Positions 1 to 6,359 of a stretch of DNA of 9,687 nucleotides are shown in pieces. The translations under genes and the position numbers were made by a program. The number at the start of each line of letters is the position of its first letter. Within the stretch, counting starts at the first letter, position 1. Below the pieces are notes generated by a model. That model saw only the letters and a program-made list of their open reading frames with translations. It was not told where the DNA came from and did no database searches. The DNA is from Nitrososphaera sp. GTDB taxonomy: Archaea > Thermoproteota > Nitrososphaeria > Nitrososphaerales > Nitrososphaeraceae. The stretch is from positions 1 through 9,687 of the forward strand of contig JAICVG010000021.1 of assembly GCA_025935445.1 (NCBI GenBank). Direction: 5' to 3'.

Positions 1-939
1 ATAACCCCAAATAGGATGGAAGCTGAAAAACTTGCAGACATTGTGATTAAGACAGAGAATGACGCTATTGAAGCTGCTAGAAAGATCAATAAGTTAGGAG
101 CAGAAAACGTCATTGTCAAGGGCGGACGCTTTGGCTCTGCACATGTGACCGACCTGCTGCTCGATAGCAAAGGCAACATCATGAAATTCACAAACCCTGT
201 ACTAAAGATAAAGGAAATCCACGGTTCTGGCTGCAACTTTTCCTCAGCAATCACGGCATACCTTGCAAAAGGCATGGCGCTTGCAGAGGCATGCAAGATG
301 GCAAATGAATATGTCCATACTGCCGTCAGAAATGCCATGAAAATAGGGAGTGGCTTGCCCATTGCAAACCCACTTTCAGTCATCTATCGTGATGCCAATC
401 GCTACCATACCATGGCGGCACTACAACAGGCAGCAGAGCAGGTCAGCATGCTGGATGGCTTTTATAAGCTCATACCTGAGACACAAACTAATTTTGTTTA
501 TGCTCTCTTGAATGCAGTAGATGTATCAGATGTCGCAGCGGTGAGAGGAAGGATAATCAAGATCGAGAATACTGCTGTGCCTGCTTCATACATCAAGTTT
601 GGTGCCTCCAGCCATGTTGCGTCCGCAGTCATTGCGTATATGAGTGTTAACCCTGACTTCAGGTCTGCAATCAATATCAGGTTTGATAAAATGATTGTAG
701 ATGTGTGCAAGTCACTATTCTCTGTGGCAAGCTACGATAGGACCAAAGAACCGAAAAAGATCAAGAGAAAGGAAGGGTCCACTATGGCGTGGGGAATCCT
801 TGCAGCTCTTTCAAAAAATCCCCGAGCAGATGTCATTTATCACACAGGCGATATTGGGAAAGAGCCAATGATAAGCCTGTTTGGAAGAAATCCTACCGAA
901 GTGGTAAACAAGATCAAAGCAATATTGAAAAATTATTGA
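1..939 (+). CDS. thiDN: ThiD-ThiN fusion, 3' part: HMP(-P) kinase / thiamine-phosphate synthase (5' partial)
   Basis: The reading frame is open from base 1; the visible protein begins ITPNRMEAEKL, the substrate-loop region of ThiD, so the gene starts outside the window and the ATG at 16 is internal. Visible residues 1 to about 120 are the C-terminal half of hydroxymethylpyrimidine (phosphate) kinase, with the glycine-rich GSGC anion-hole motif near residues 75-78. Residues from about 130 to the end match ThiN, the archaeal thiamine-phosphate synthase domain, with DRTKEP (246-251), EGSTMAWG (258-265) and GKEP (286-289). The fused enzyme phosphorylates HMP and joins HMP-PP to the thiazole phosphate in cytosolic thiamine synthesis. 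In family knowledge, the ThiD-ThiN fusion replaces ThiE in many archaea. The residue after the GSGC cysteine is Asn where Thr is common. The next gene has its own TATA box, so co-transcription is not required. Confidence 0.93.
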   Translation: MTPNRMEAEKLADIVIKTENDAIEAARKINKLGAENVIVKGGRFGSAHVTDLLLDSKGNIMKFTNPVLKIKEIHGSGCNFSSAITAYLAKGMALAEACKMANEYVHTAVRNAMKIGSGLPIANPLSVIYRDANRYHTMAALQQAAEQVSMLDGFYKLIPETQTNFVYALLNAVDVSDVAAVRGRIIKIENTAVPASYIKFGASSHVASAVIAYMSVNPDFRSAINIRFDKMIVDVCKSLFSVASYDRTKEPKKIKRKEGSTMAWGILAALSKNPRADVIYHTGDIGKEPMISLFGRNPTEVVNKIKAILKNY

Positions 940-964
940 GTGAGTCTGTATAGTTCAATTTATG

Positions 965-974
965 TTATATATAG
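965..974 (+). promoter_or_regulatory. TATA box for the sugar nucleotidyltransferase gene
   Basis: TTATATATAG is centred about 30 nt before the ATG at 1000. Archaeal transcription starts about 25-27 nt after the box centre, giving a leader of only a few bases. This is the main reason for choosing ATG 1000 rather than the upstream GTG at 940, which lies before the box. Confidence 0.65.
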
Positions 975-999
975 CAGAACTGAAGAAAGGACACAAAGC

Positions 1000-1707
1000 A
1001 TGAAAGCGGTAATTCTGGCAGGTGGGCTCGGTACGAGGCTCCAGCCTTATACATTCTTCATTCCAAAGCCAATGCTCCCGCTTGGCAATAAGCCTCTCCT
1101 TGAACATATTATCGAGTGGTTGAAGAACGCTGGCGATATCGGCAACATTGTCATTTGCGTCAGCTACCTTCATCGAACAATAGAAGACTATTTTGAGGAC
1201 GGTAACCGGTTTGGAGTCAAGATTGAGTACGCAAGATCCGAGCGTCCGCTTGCAACAGCAGGCCAGCTTAAGACTGCCGAGAAGTTGCTTGAAGATGACT
1301 CATTTGTATGTGTCTATGGAGATTCTGTCTATGAGTTCAATTTGCGCAAGATGATAAGGCAGCATAAGGACTCAAAAGCATTTGTCACTATGGCGCTTCT
1401 ACAGTACTACACTAAACTAAAGTATGGATTTATAGACATTAATGGTCAGGATAGAGTCACAGCATGGCGTGAAAAGCCTGAGATAAGCGGCCTGATAAAC
1501 ATCGGCTCTTACATTATGGAACCACAGTTCTTGAAGATAATACCCAAGTCCGGATCGTTTGGGATGGATGTTGCCGTAAGGAAGGCGCTGGAGCAAAGGA
1601 GGACTGTCAAAGGATTTAGGATCGATAGCGGCTTTATCGACATTGGTGACAAAAAGTCATACTTGGATGCGTACAAGCAGTATGTAAACAAGCTGGGCAA
1701 TATCTAG
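1000..1707 (+). CDS. Sugar-1-phosphate nucleotidyltransferase (RfbA/RmlA/ManC-like)
   Basis: A 235-residue cytosolic enzyme of the nucleotidyltransferase family that joins a sugar 1-phosphate to an NTP to make an NDP-sugar. The N-terminal signature GGLGTRLQP (residues 8-16), PKPMLPL (22-28, Lys23 contacting phosphate), the metal-binding Gly-Asp at 107-108, EKP (158-160) and the final FIDIGDKKSYLDA segment (212-224) cover the single Rossmann-like domain from end to end, with no C-terminal beta-helix. The sugar and base cannot be told from sequence: glucose-1-phosphate thymidylyltransferase, UTP-glucose and GTP-mannose types all share these motifs. The start at ATG 1000 gives the classic MKAVILAGG beginning; the frame is open back to a GTG at 940, but those 20 codons include the TATA box. 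The stop codon abuts the ATG of the next gene (TAGATG), so the two are surely co-transcribed. Confidence 0.9.
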   Translation: MKAVILAGGLGTRLQPYTFFIPKPMLPLGNKPLLEHIIEWLKNAGDIGNIVICVSYLHRTIEDYFEDGNRFGVKIEYARSERPLATAGQLKTAEKLLEDDSFVCVYGDSVYEFNLRKMIRQHKDSKAFVTMALLQYYTKLKYGFIDINGQDRVTAWREKPEISGLINIGSYIMEPQFLKIIPKSGSFGMDVAVRKALEQRRTVKGFRIDSGFIDIGDKKSYLDAYKQYVNKLGNI

Positions 1708-2991
1708 ATGAGCATAGCCCTGTTTGAGGATTCACATTGGCAAAACTTTGAGCCAATTTCACTTACAAAAGCTACATTTGACATCAAGGTAGGAGCAAAG
1801 AGCTTTTTTGAAGAGTACCAGCTGGCACCAGAAATACTGCTTACAAGAGAATATCTTTCATGTGTCACAGCCGAGCGACACCCTAACTGCAAGGTAAACC
1901 CAAGCTCCATAAGTAGTGATACTGTGTTTGTTAATGGGCTACTCCACCCTGGGGCAATCTCCCCTGACCGCCTGTTCAACATACATCACACCTTTGCCAT
2001 AACTGCCAGCAGCAGCAGCAGCAGCAGCAGGAGGCTGCTTGTCGCGAGACTTGACAGCAATGACATAGAATATCTGCAGGATTGCGTTACAGCAGGCAAG
2101 CGCATAGATGTTAAGAAACTAAAAGTGGAAAAATTGACCAATTTGGAGGATCAAGACACTCAGGGGATCCTTTCAGAGCCTTGGGATATAATCAGTGTTC
2201 TTGAAAATTCCCTCGCAAAGCAGGTTTCTACTATGAAAAATGAAACACAGCTAGGCGAAGAGGTCACGGTTACTGGCAACAACAACACTGTAGCACTTGG
2301 AAGAAATGCCTCAGTAGAGGTTGGAACCGTGCTTGATGTAAGAAATGGAGGTATATACATAGGGCCGGGAGCTTATGTTGCGGCAAGCAGGATAGTAGGC
2401 CCAGCATATATTGATGGAATGGCGCAGGTTAAGCAGTTCACTATCATTGAAGCTAGCTACATTGGCTACAACTGCAGAATTGGAGGCGAAGTAGAACACT
2501 CTGTAATTTCTGATCATACAAACAAGGCCCATGCGGGTTTCATTGGCCATTCATATATTGGAGAATGGATCAACATTGGTGCTATGACCACTACATCGGA
2601 TCTTAAGATGACCTATGGAAATATCAAGATGAGTAGGGGCAAGAACAAGAAAATTGACACTGGTCAAAACAAGATAGGTTCGTTTTTCGCAGACATGGTC
2701 AAGACATCAATTGGCACTCTCATTTACAGTGGCAGGCGAATCGGCGTTTCTTCCCATTTGCATGGCCTTGTTGCACAAGACGTGCCAAGCTTCATTATCT
2801 ATGGCACAAGCATAGGAGCAAGAAATGTCGAACTTCAGATTGATTCGATAATAGAAACTCAGAGGAAAATGATGAGGCGCCGTAGTCAGAAGATGACCAA
2901 AGCATATGAACAAATGATAAAGGATTTATTTGCCATAACCGCATTGGATAGAAAGCGGACCGGTGTCAGGAGAGGAAAGTTTGCCCTCTAG
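1708..2991 (+). CDS. GlmU-like protein: sugar nucleotidyltransferase-like N-domain plus left-handed beta-helix acyltransferase domain
   Basis: A 427-residue protein resembling the alternative GlmU family (UDP-GlcNAc diphosphorylase/glucosamine-1-phosphate N-acetyltransferase) of Bacteroidetes and archaea. The start IALFEDSHWQNFEPISLTKATFDIKVG fits that family's LFD...L.PLT.TRP...LR.G pattern, but the TRP triplet is TKA here, so nucleotidyl transfer may be altered or lost. From about residue 180 hexapeptide repeats build a left-handed beta-helix, with the family hallmark HSYIGEWINIGAMTTTSDLK at 281-300 and TYGNIKM at 302-308. The C-terminal tail (about 375-427) is basic and probably helical. 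A run of seven Ser (101-107) sits between the halves. A likely role is N- or O-acetylation of an activated sugar, with the preceding gene supplying nucleotidyl transfer (inference). It starts directly after the preceding stop codon and converges on the epimerase gene with a 2-nt gap. Confidence 0.8.
   Translation: MSIALFEDSHWQNFEPISLTKATFDIKVGAKSFFEEYQLAPEILLTREYLSCVTAERHPNCKVNPSSISSDTVFVNGLLHPGAISPDRLFNIHHTFAITASSSSSSSRRLLVARLDSNDIEYLQDCVTAGKRIDVKKLKVEKLTNLEDQDTQGILSEPWDIISVLENSLAKQVSTMKNETQLGEEVTVTGNNNTVALGRNASVEVGTVLDVRNGGIYIGPGAYVAASRIVGPAYIDGMAQVKQFTIIEASYIGYNCRIGGEVEHSVISDHTNKAHAGFIGHSYIGEWINIGAMTTTSDLKMTYGNIKMSRGKNKKIDTGQNKIGSFFADMVKTSIGTLIYSGRRIGVSSHLHGLVAQDVPSFIIYGTSIGARNVELQIDSIIETQRKMMRRRSQKMTKAYEQMIKDLFAITALDRKRTGVRRGKFAL
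2007..2030 (+). repeat. (CAG)8 trinucleotide microsatellite inside the GlmU-like gene
   Basis: Eight perfect CAG copies, read in frame as seven AGC serine codons followed by AGG. It lies between the N-terminal domain and the beta-helix, probably in a flexible linker, where length changes in steps of three would keep the frame. Confidence 0.9.
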
Positions 2992-2993
2992 TG

Positions 2994-4457
2994 CTACATG
3001 TAGTTAAGCCCCTGACTTTCTTTCCAGAGTCCCAACCTCTGGTGCAGCCAGGGGTAAAAATTGGCGTCGCCATTTTCAAATTCCTTCTTGATTATTCGGA
3101 TGATATTCTTTGAAACATCCCCCGGTGTGCCGTATATCTGCTTTTTGTGTCGCAGCTTCAGTCCCAAACCTTCTTCTCTATTGTAAGCCTCTTTAACCAT
3201 AGATACTATCCAACCCGCGCCCAATGGCGGAACAAGTATGTTGCTCTGGGCATCAAATATTGTTTCTGGCCTGTCGGTATTGAGCCTGACTGTCATAGAT
3301 GTTACCTTAGGAAAGTAGAGCAGCTCCTCCTGCATTGAGCCAGAATCTGTCATTTCAGCCCAGCAATGTCCGCTGTCAAGGAATTCTACGACATGTGCGT
3401 ATTCTTTCCATAAAGGCGTCATTAGTAATTTTTCTGGATACTGCTCGGCAAGACTATGCAATTTGAATTCAAGACCGTATTGCTTGAGTGCAGCTACGGT
3501 GGCGTTTAGCAAGACTAGGACAACTTTCTTGTCTGTGTTCTTGATAAGTTCCACAAGCCCCTCAATAATTGAAATAAAGCGATGCTTTGTCAAGTTTTCT
3601 CGCCTATGAATGTCCATCCTTATCCAATCGTCCCTTTCAAGCTGAGGATAAAAAGTAAAGATGCTCTCCTGGGGCCTTTCTTTTCTCTTGATGTGGATTG
3701 CATCCACCACTGAGTTGCCAACAACGTAGACAAAGTTCTCCGGATACCCTTCCCTTAGTAGATTATCTTTGTTAAGCTTCGTTGGAGCAAAGAAGAACTG
3801 TGTGCCTGCTGAACATATCCACGTATCAATCTGCTCTGGAAAGGGTTCTTCCCTCGCAATAAACCATTTGCCGTCAAATTGGCTGCCTACAAATTTTTGT
3901 ATCTCCTGTCTTGTCGGCTCTCGTCCTGTCTTTAGGAACTTTATGGCTTGGGGGCTCATAGAACGAAGGCCTGCCTCATTCTGCCCAACCTTCTGACCCA
4001 TGCCAAAAACCCATGCAAGCGGGGCAATGCCTGCCACCAGTGTATCGCCATGCACTATCGGGAGGAGAGACTCAGTCCCAAAGTGCTTCTTGCAGTATCT
4101 GCCAAACGAGCCGAATTTGACTATCAGCTCGCTTGCCTTTTCCATTAAGTCTCCACGTATCTGGAGGTTGCAGCCAACAAACTTCTGCAGGTGGAACTCT
4201 TCTATGCCGAATCTGAGTACTTCGTCAAAATGTTGACCTGTGTCAACGACAAATACCGGTAGTTTTTCCCTTACTGCTTCAAGTACAAGCGGAGCCTGCT
4301 TGTAAAAATCCGGCTTAGTGCCGGTGACTATTGCAAGAACGGGGCTTTTGTCTCTTCGAGCCTTGTCAAAAACGGAGTGGACGTTGTCTGACACCATGAT
4401 AGGCAGCGGGCTCTTTGACACGTCGATTTCCCTAAAGCCACTAGTATTCTTTCTCAA
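2994..4457 (-). CDS. UDP-N-acetylglucosamine 2-epimerase family enzyme (WecB-like, divergent)
   Basis: A 487-residue cytosolic enzyme of the GT-B-fold non-hydrolysing epimerase family, which converts UDP-GlcNAc to UDP-ManNAc; typical members have about 370-390 residues. Motifs in order: GTKP (46-49; usually GTRP), KQAP (53-56), TGQH (73-76), HGDT (136-139), NEAGLR (160-165), FPEQ (206-209), VGNSVVDA (246-253), HRREN (284-288), TDSGSMQEE (370-378) and RPET (396-399). Equivalents of E. coli WecB Asp95, Glu117, Glu131 and His213 are present, but the Arg135 position is Thr212, and about 33 extra residues lie between AGLR and FPEQ. The C-terminus is also longer. The TTG start overlaps the upstream stop (TTGA), suggesting translational coupling; the ATG at 4397 (residue 21) is the alternative, but the codons between look coding. 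No Shine-Dalgarno is evident at either. Substrate may differ from UDP-GlcNAc. Confidence 0.85.
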   Translation of the reverse strand: MRKNTSGFREIDVSKSPLPIMVSDNVHSVFDKARRDKSPVLAIVTGTKPDFYKQAPLVLEAVREKLPVFVVDTGQHFDEVLRFGIEEFHLQKFVGCNLQIRGDLMEKASELIVKFGSFGRYCKKHFGTESLLPIVHGDTLVAGIAPLAWVFGMGQKVGQNEAGLRSMSPQAIKFLKTGREPTRQEIQKFVGSQFDGKWFIAREEPFPEQIDTWICSAGTQFFFAPTKLNKDNLLREGYPENFVYVVGNSVVDAIHIKRKERPQESIFTFYPQLERDDWIRMDIHRRENLTKHRFISIIEGLVELIKNTDKKVVLVLLNATVAALKQYGLEFKLHSLAEQYPEKLLMTPLWKEYAHVVEFLDSGHCWAEMTDSGSMQEELLYFPKVTSMTVRLNTDRPETIFDAQSNILVPPLGAGWIVSMVKEAYNREEGLGLKLRHKKQIYGTPGDVSKNIIRIIKKEFENGDANFYPWLHQRLGLWKESQGLNYM

Positions 4458-4912
4458 CGAAGATCATCTAAGTCTCTGCTGTGGATGCGCCTTATTTTTG
4501 ATACAGCAAGCATGTAGCCTCCTATTCCAGTTACACCTGCACCAGCTGGCATAAAGATGAAGGGTACGACTCCCACTGCTCCTACAATATACTGGCTTGG
4601 GATCTTTGGCACCATGGTTACACCAATAGCCATGCCTGCAACTATTATGACGCCGGTTACTATGAGCAGCGCCCCCCCTATGGGGGAGCCATAGGTCTTG
4701 GCCAGGACAAATGCAACGCCAGCAAGTATTAGGCATGGAGCAGCTGAGATAAAGATGAGCTGTAAGAGCAAGCTGCCTGGCTCAACCACCCGCTCAGGCC
4801 CCGTGCCTTCAGGACCGATCATAAAGTTGTAAAATGATAGCAAAAGCGTGACAAACATTGCCGCGAGACCAAGGGATCCAAGCGAAGTCCAACCCTCCAG
4901 CTTTAAGTTCAT
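4454..4912 (-). CDS. Four-helix membrane protein of unknown function
   Basis: I do not recognise this 152-residue protein. It is strongly hydrophobic with four probable membrane helices at about 11-32, 48-70, 77-100 and 108-136. A short outward or inward loop with GPEGTGPERVVEPG lies at 33-46, and the tail (SKIRRIHSRDLDDLR) is charged and probably cytosolic by the positive-inside rule. Glycine and alanine are frequent in helices 3 and 4, suggesting tight helix packing. Its TGA stop overlaps the TTG start of the epimerase gene, so the two form a coupled pair; a role in the envelope near a nucleotide-sugar enzyme is an inference only. The ATG has a GAGGT ribosome-binding motif 7 nt upstream and an A/T-rich box about 32 nt upstream. 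The overlapping frame at 4464-4736 is a shadow. Confidence 0.75.
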   Translation of the reverse strand: MNLKLEGWTSLGSLGLAAMFVTLLLSFYNFMIGPEGTGPERVVEPGSLLLQLIFISAAPCLILAGVAFVLAKTYGSPIGGALLIVTGVIIVAGMAIGVTMVPKIPSQYIVGAVGVVPFIFMPAGAGVTGIGGYMLAVSKIRRIHSRDLDDLR

Positions 4913-4919
4913 TATTAAT

Positions 4920-4924
4920 ACCTC
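4920..4924 (-). promoter_or_regulatory. Shine-Dalgarno motif GAGGT
   Basis: GAGGT on the minus strand lies 7 nt before the ATG at 4912, a good spacing. It is the clearest ribosome-binding site in the window. If used, the transcript must start further upstream than the 4940-4949 box would predict. Confidence 0.45.
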
Positions 4925-4939
4925 ATTTTATCATTAGTT

Positions 4940-4949
4940 GATAATTAAA
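4940..4949 (-). promoter_or_regulatory. Possible TATA box for the membrane-protein/epimerase pair
   Basis: TTTAATTATC on the minus strand is centred about 32 nt before the ATG at 4912, the same spacing seen for other genes here. It competes with a possible box TTTATTATGA near 4996-5005, which would leave a leader of about 60 nt containing the GAGGT motif. Confidence 0.35.
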
Positions 4950-4967
4950 TGATATGGTCTAGCTCTA

Positions 4968-4981
4968 AGTAAGCCCTTACT
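4968..4981. repeat. Perfect inverted repeat AGTAAG-CC-CTTACT
   Basis: Two 6-bp arms separated by 2 bp. The loop is too small for an RNA hairpin terminator, so a dimeric protein-binding site is a more natural reading. It lies in the 122-bp spacer between the galT-like gene end and the membrane-protein gene start, and would sit near the start of transcription from the box at about 4996-5005. Confidence 0.4.
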
Positions 4982-5034
4982 GGCCTATTCTTGTATCATA
5001 ATAAATGTCGATGTCACCTAGCATGATCATTTGG

Positions 5035-6066
5035 TCAGACGATTCCTACAAGCCCTGCTAACTCTTTCCTGCATGATGAGCCCAGTATTTCAGCTGACTT
5101 TTCTGGTCTTACATGGTTTATGAAAACTCCAAAACCCCGCTCAAGGCCTGACCAAGTATTCATTTGAGGATACACTTCAATATGCCAGTGGATCAGGCGG
5201 CTGTTCTTCTTCTCCGGCGACAGGTGGAATACAAGGTTGAATGGAGCTTCCCTCAGCGCCTTTGACATGCCACCAAGTGTAGCTCGCAGGATCAGTGCAA
5301 GGTCATTAATCTCCTTTTGTGTTATCTTTGAAAATGATGTTATGTGTCTTTTTGGATAGATCCAGAATTCATATGGGTAAGTAGGAGCCCAAGGACAAAA
5401 GGCAATGAAATTGTCCGTAGCAAGAATCTGGCGCGGACCGCTTGATTCAACTCCGATGAAGCTGCAAGCAGGGCAACTGCCGTTCTCATTCATGAACCTG
5501 TGTGCGCCTTCTGCCTCCATGTCGATAACTGGAGGTATACTGGAAAAAGTAACGATGTTTAGGTGAGGATGGCTCACCTGCGCGCCTGCGCTGGCACCGC
5601 TGTTGACGTAGATTGAGACATATGTCACACTTTTTTGCGTGTAAAGCCACCTTACGCGGTCTTGGATGACCACAAGGACATTGCCCCATTGCTCGACAGA
5701 AATGTGCGAAAGGTTCTGGTTATGATCTGGCGATGCAACCACTATCTGATGGTATCCGTAGGCCGGCTCGCTGTACAACGGTTTCTCACTGTAGCTTGTA
5801 GTGGAACCAGTGACAACTACTGGTTTTTCACTCTGAAATACCCTCACTGACCAGTCCTCAATTATGCTGTCCTCACTATCTGAAAGACGCTGGAGCATGC
5901 CTTCTTTGACCACAAGCGCAAGGTTTGCCGGCTCAGTCATCGACTCATTACCAGGACAGTACGGGCAATTGTCTCCATCGCTATTTCTGTTCTCTGATGC
6001 AGCTTGGCTAGCTTCAGGCATGACAACAAACTTGTCAAGAACGTAATCTTTGCGTAAATCCCCCAA
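5035..6066 (-). CDS. galT: Galactose-1-phosphate uridylyltransferase (HIT superfamily)
   Basis: A 343-residue cytosolic enzyme that exchanges UMP between UDP-glucose and hexose 1-phosphate through a uridylyl-histidine intermediate (Leloir pathway). Probable zinc ligands are Cys34 and Cys37 (CPYCPGNE), His115 (SPDH) and His166; the nucleophile is His168 in HPH (166-168). The Gln that normally follows two residues after (HPHxQ) is Asn170 here. A second CPAC pair (198-201), PFNLVFH (275-281) and the second HIT-half motif HWHIEVYP (293-300) follow, then VRPEKSAEIL near the end. The TTG start is the only standard start codon after an in-frame stop, and the beginning GDLRKDYVLDKFVV fits the usual LRKDY...R.V start of the family; the next ATG would remove it. 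A TATA-like box lies about 36 nt upstream. The Gln change leaves open another nucleotide or sugar as substrate. Confidence 0.88.
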   Translation of the reverse strand: MGDLRKDYVLDKFVVMPEASQAASENRNSDGDNCPYCPGNESMTEPANLALVVKEGMLQRLSDSEDSIIEDWSVRVFQSEKPVVVTGSTTSYSEKPLYSEPAYGYHQIVVASPDHNQNLSHISVEQWGNVLVVIQDRVRWLYTQKSVTYVSIYVNSGASAGAQVSHPHLNIVTFSSIPPVIDMEAEGAHRFMNENGSCPACSFIGVESSGPRQILATDNFIAFCPWAPTYPYEFWIYPKRHITSFSKITQKEINDLALILRATLGGMSKALREAPFNLVFHLSPEKKNSRLIHWHIEVYPQMNTWSGLERGFGVFINHVRPEKSAEILGSSCRKELAGLVGIV

Positions 6067-6097
6067 ACTTTTCAGCCTAGAAAAGGCTCTAATTGCT

Positions 6098-6107
6098 TTT
6101 AATTAAA
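6098..6107 (-). promoter_or_regulatory. TATA-like box for the galT-like gene
   Basis: TTTAATTAAA is centred about 36 nt before the TTG at 6066 and lies after the stop codon of the small zinc-ribbon gene. It predicts a leader of about 10 nt and supports the TTG start. Confidence 0.5.
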
Positions 6108-6121
6108 TGTTCTGTAACTTT

Positions 6122-6262
6122 TTAGCTCCCAAGAGAAAATTCGAAAGCCCTGACGCAACGTGAGCAGATATATTTTTCGTTTCTTTTGATGCCAAAATCT
6201 TCTGTCCTCTGCCCGTTATTGTCTATTACTGTGCGCTGGCAGAAGGTGCACCGCTCCTCCAA
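6122..6262 (-). CDS. Small zinc-ribbon-like protein, 46 residues
   Basis: This short frame fills the gap upstream of galT. It reads from TTG at 6262 to TAA at 6124-6122: LEERCTFCQR at the start, then a polar stretch and YICSRCVRAFEFSLGS at the end. Cys5, Cys8, Cys33 and Cys36 form a CxxC-x24-CxxC pattern, as in small treble-clef or zinc-ribbon modules that bind nucleic acid or protein partners. A stop codon (TAG) lies directly before the TTG, so it is the only in-frame start. A TATA-like box centred about 40 nt upstream predicts a short leader. No specific family is recognised; a regulator or adaptor of galT or nearby genes is possible but unproven. It is followed 55 nt later by galT, which has its own box. 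The CxxC pairs with intervening aromatic and charged residues argue against a chance frame. Confidence 0.62.
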   Translation of the reverse strand: MEERCTFCQRTVIDNNGQRTEDFGIKRNEKYICSRCVRAFEFSLGS

Positions 6263-6297
6263 CTATACTTGATAAGGGAGCCTGGTTCTATTAAGGA

Positions 6298-6306
6298 GTA
6301 TAATAC
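6298..6306. promoter_or_regulatory. Possible bidirectional TATA box
   Basis: GTATAATAC reads as a TATA-like box on both strands. On the minus strand it lies about 40 nt before the zinc-ribbon TTG (6262). On the plus strand it lies about 34 nt before ATG 6336 and 58 nt before ATG 6360 of the divergent gene. Confidence 0.4.
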
Positions 6307-6359
6307 TTTTTGCAGGTTACAGTAGCTATTAGTATATGTGTGTATGTCTGTATCTGCAT

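Noticed and set aside
940..999. N-terminal extension of the sugar nucleotidyltransferase from GTG 940
   Set aside because: These codons contain the TATA box at 965-974, and the family starts at the MKAVILAGG methionine (1000).
4464..4736. Cys/His/Trp-rich frame opposite phase inside the membrane-protein gene
   Set aside because: It is a shifted-frame shadow of the hydrophobic gene, whose coupling and membrane helices are clear.
4977..5030. 17-codon minus-strand ORF (MIMLGDIDIYYDTRIGQ) after galT
   Set aside because: Codons look plausible, but it is too short and has no clear promoter or ribosome-binding site; could be chance.
6189..6272. 27-codon plus-strand ORF starting MPKSSVL in the galT upstream gap
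   Set aside because: It lies antisense to the zinc-ribbon frame and lacks any protein-like pattern.
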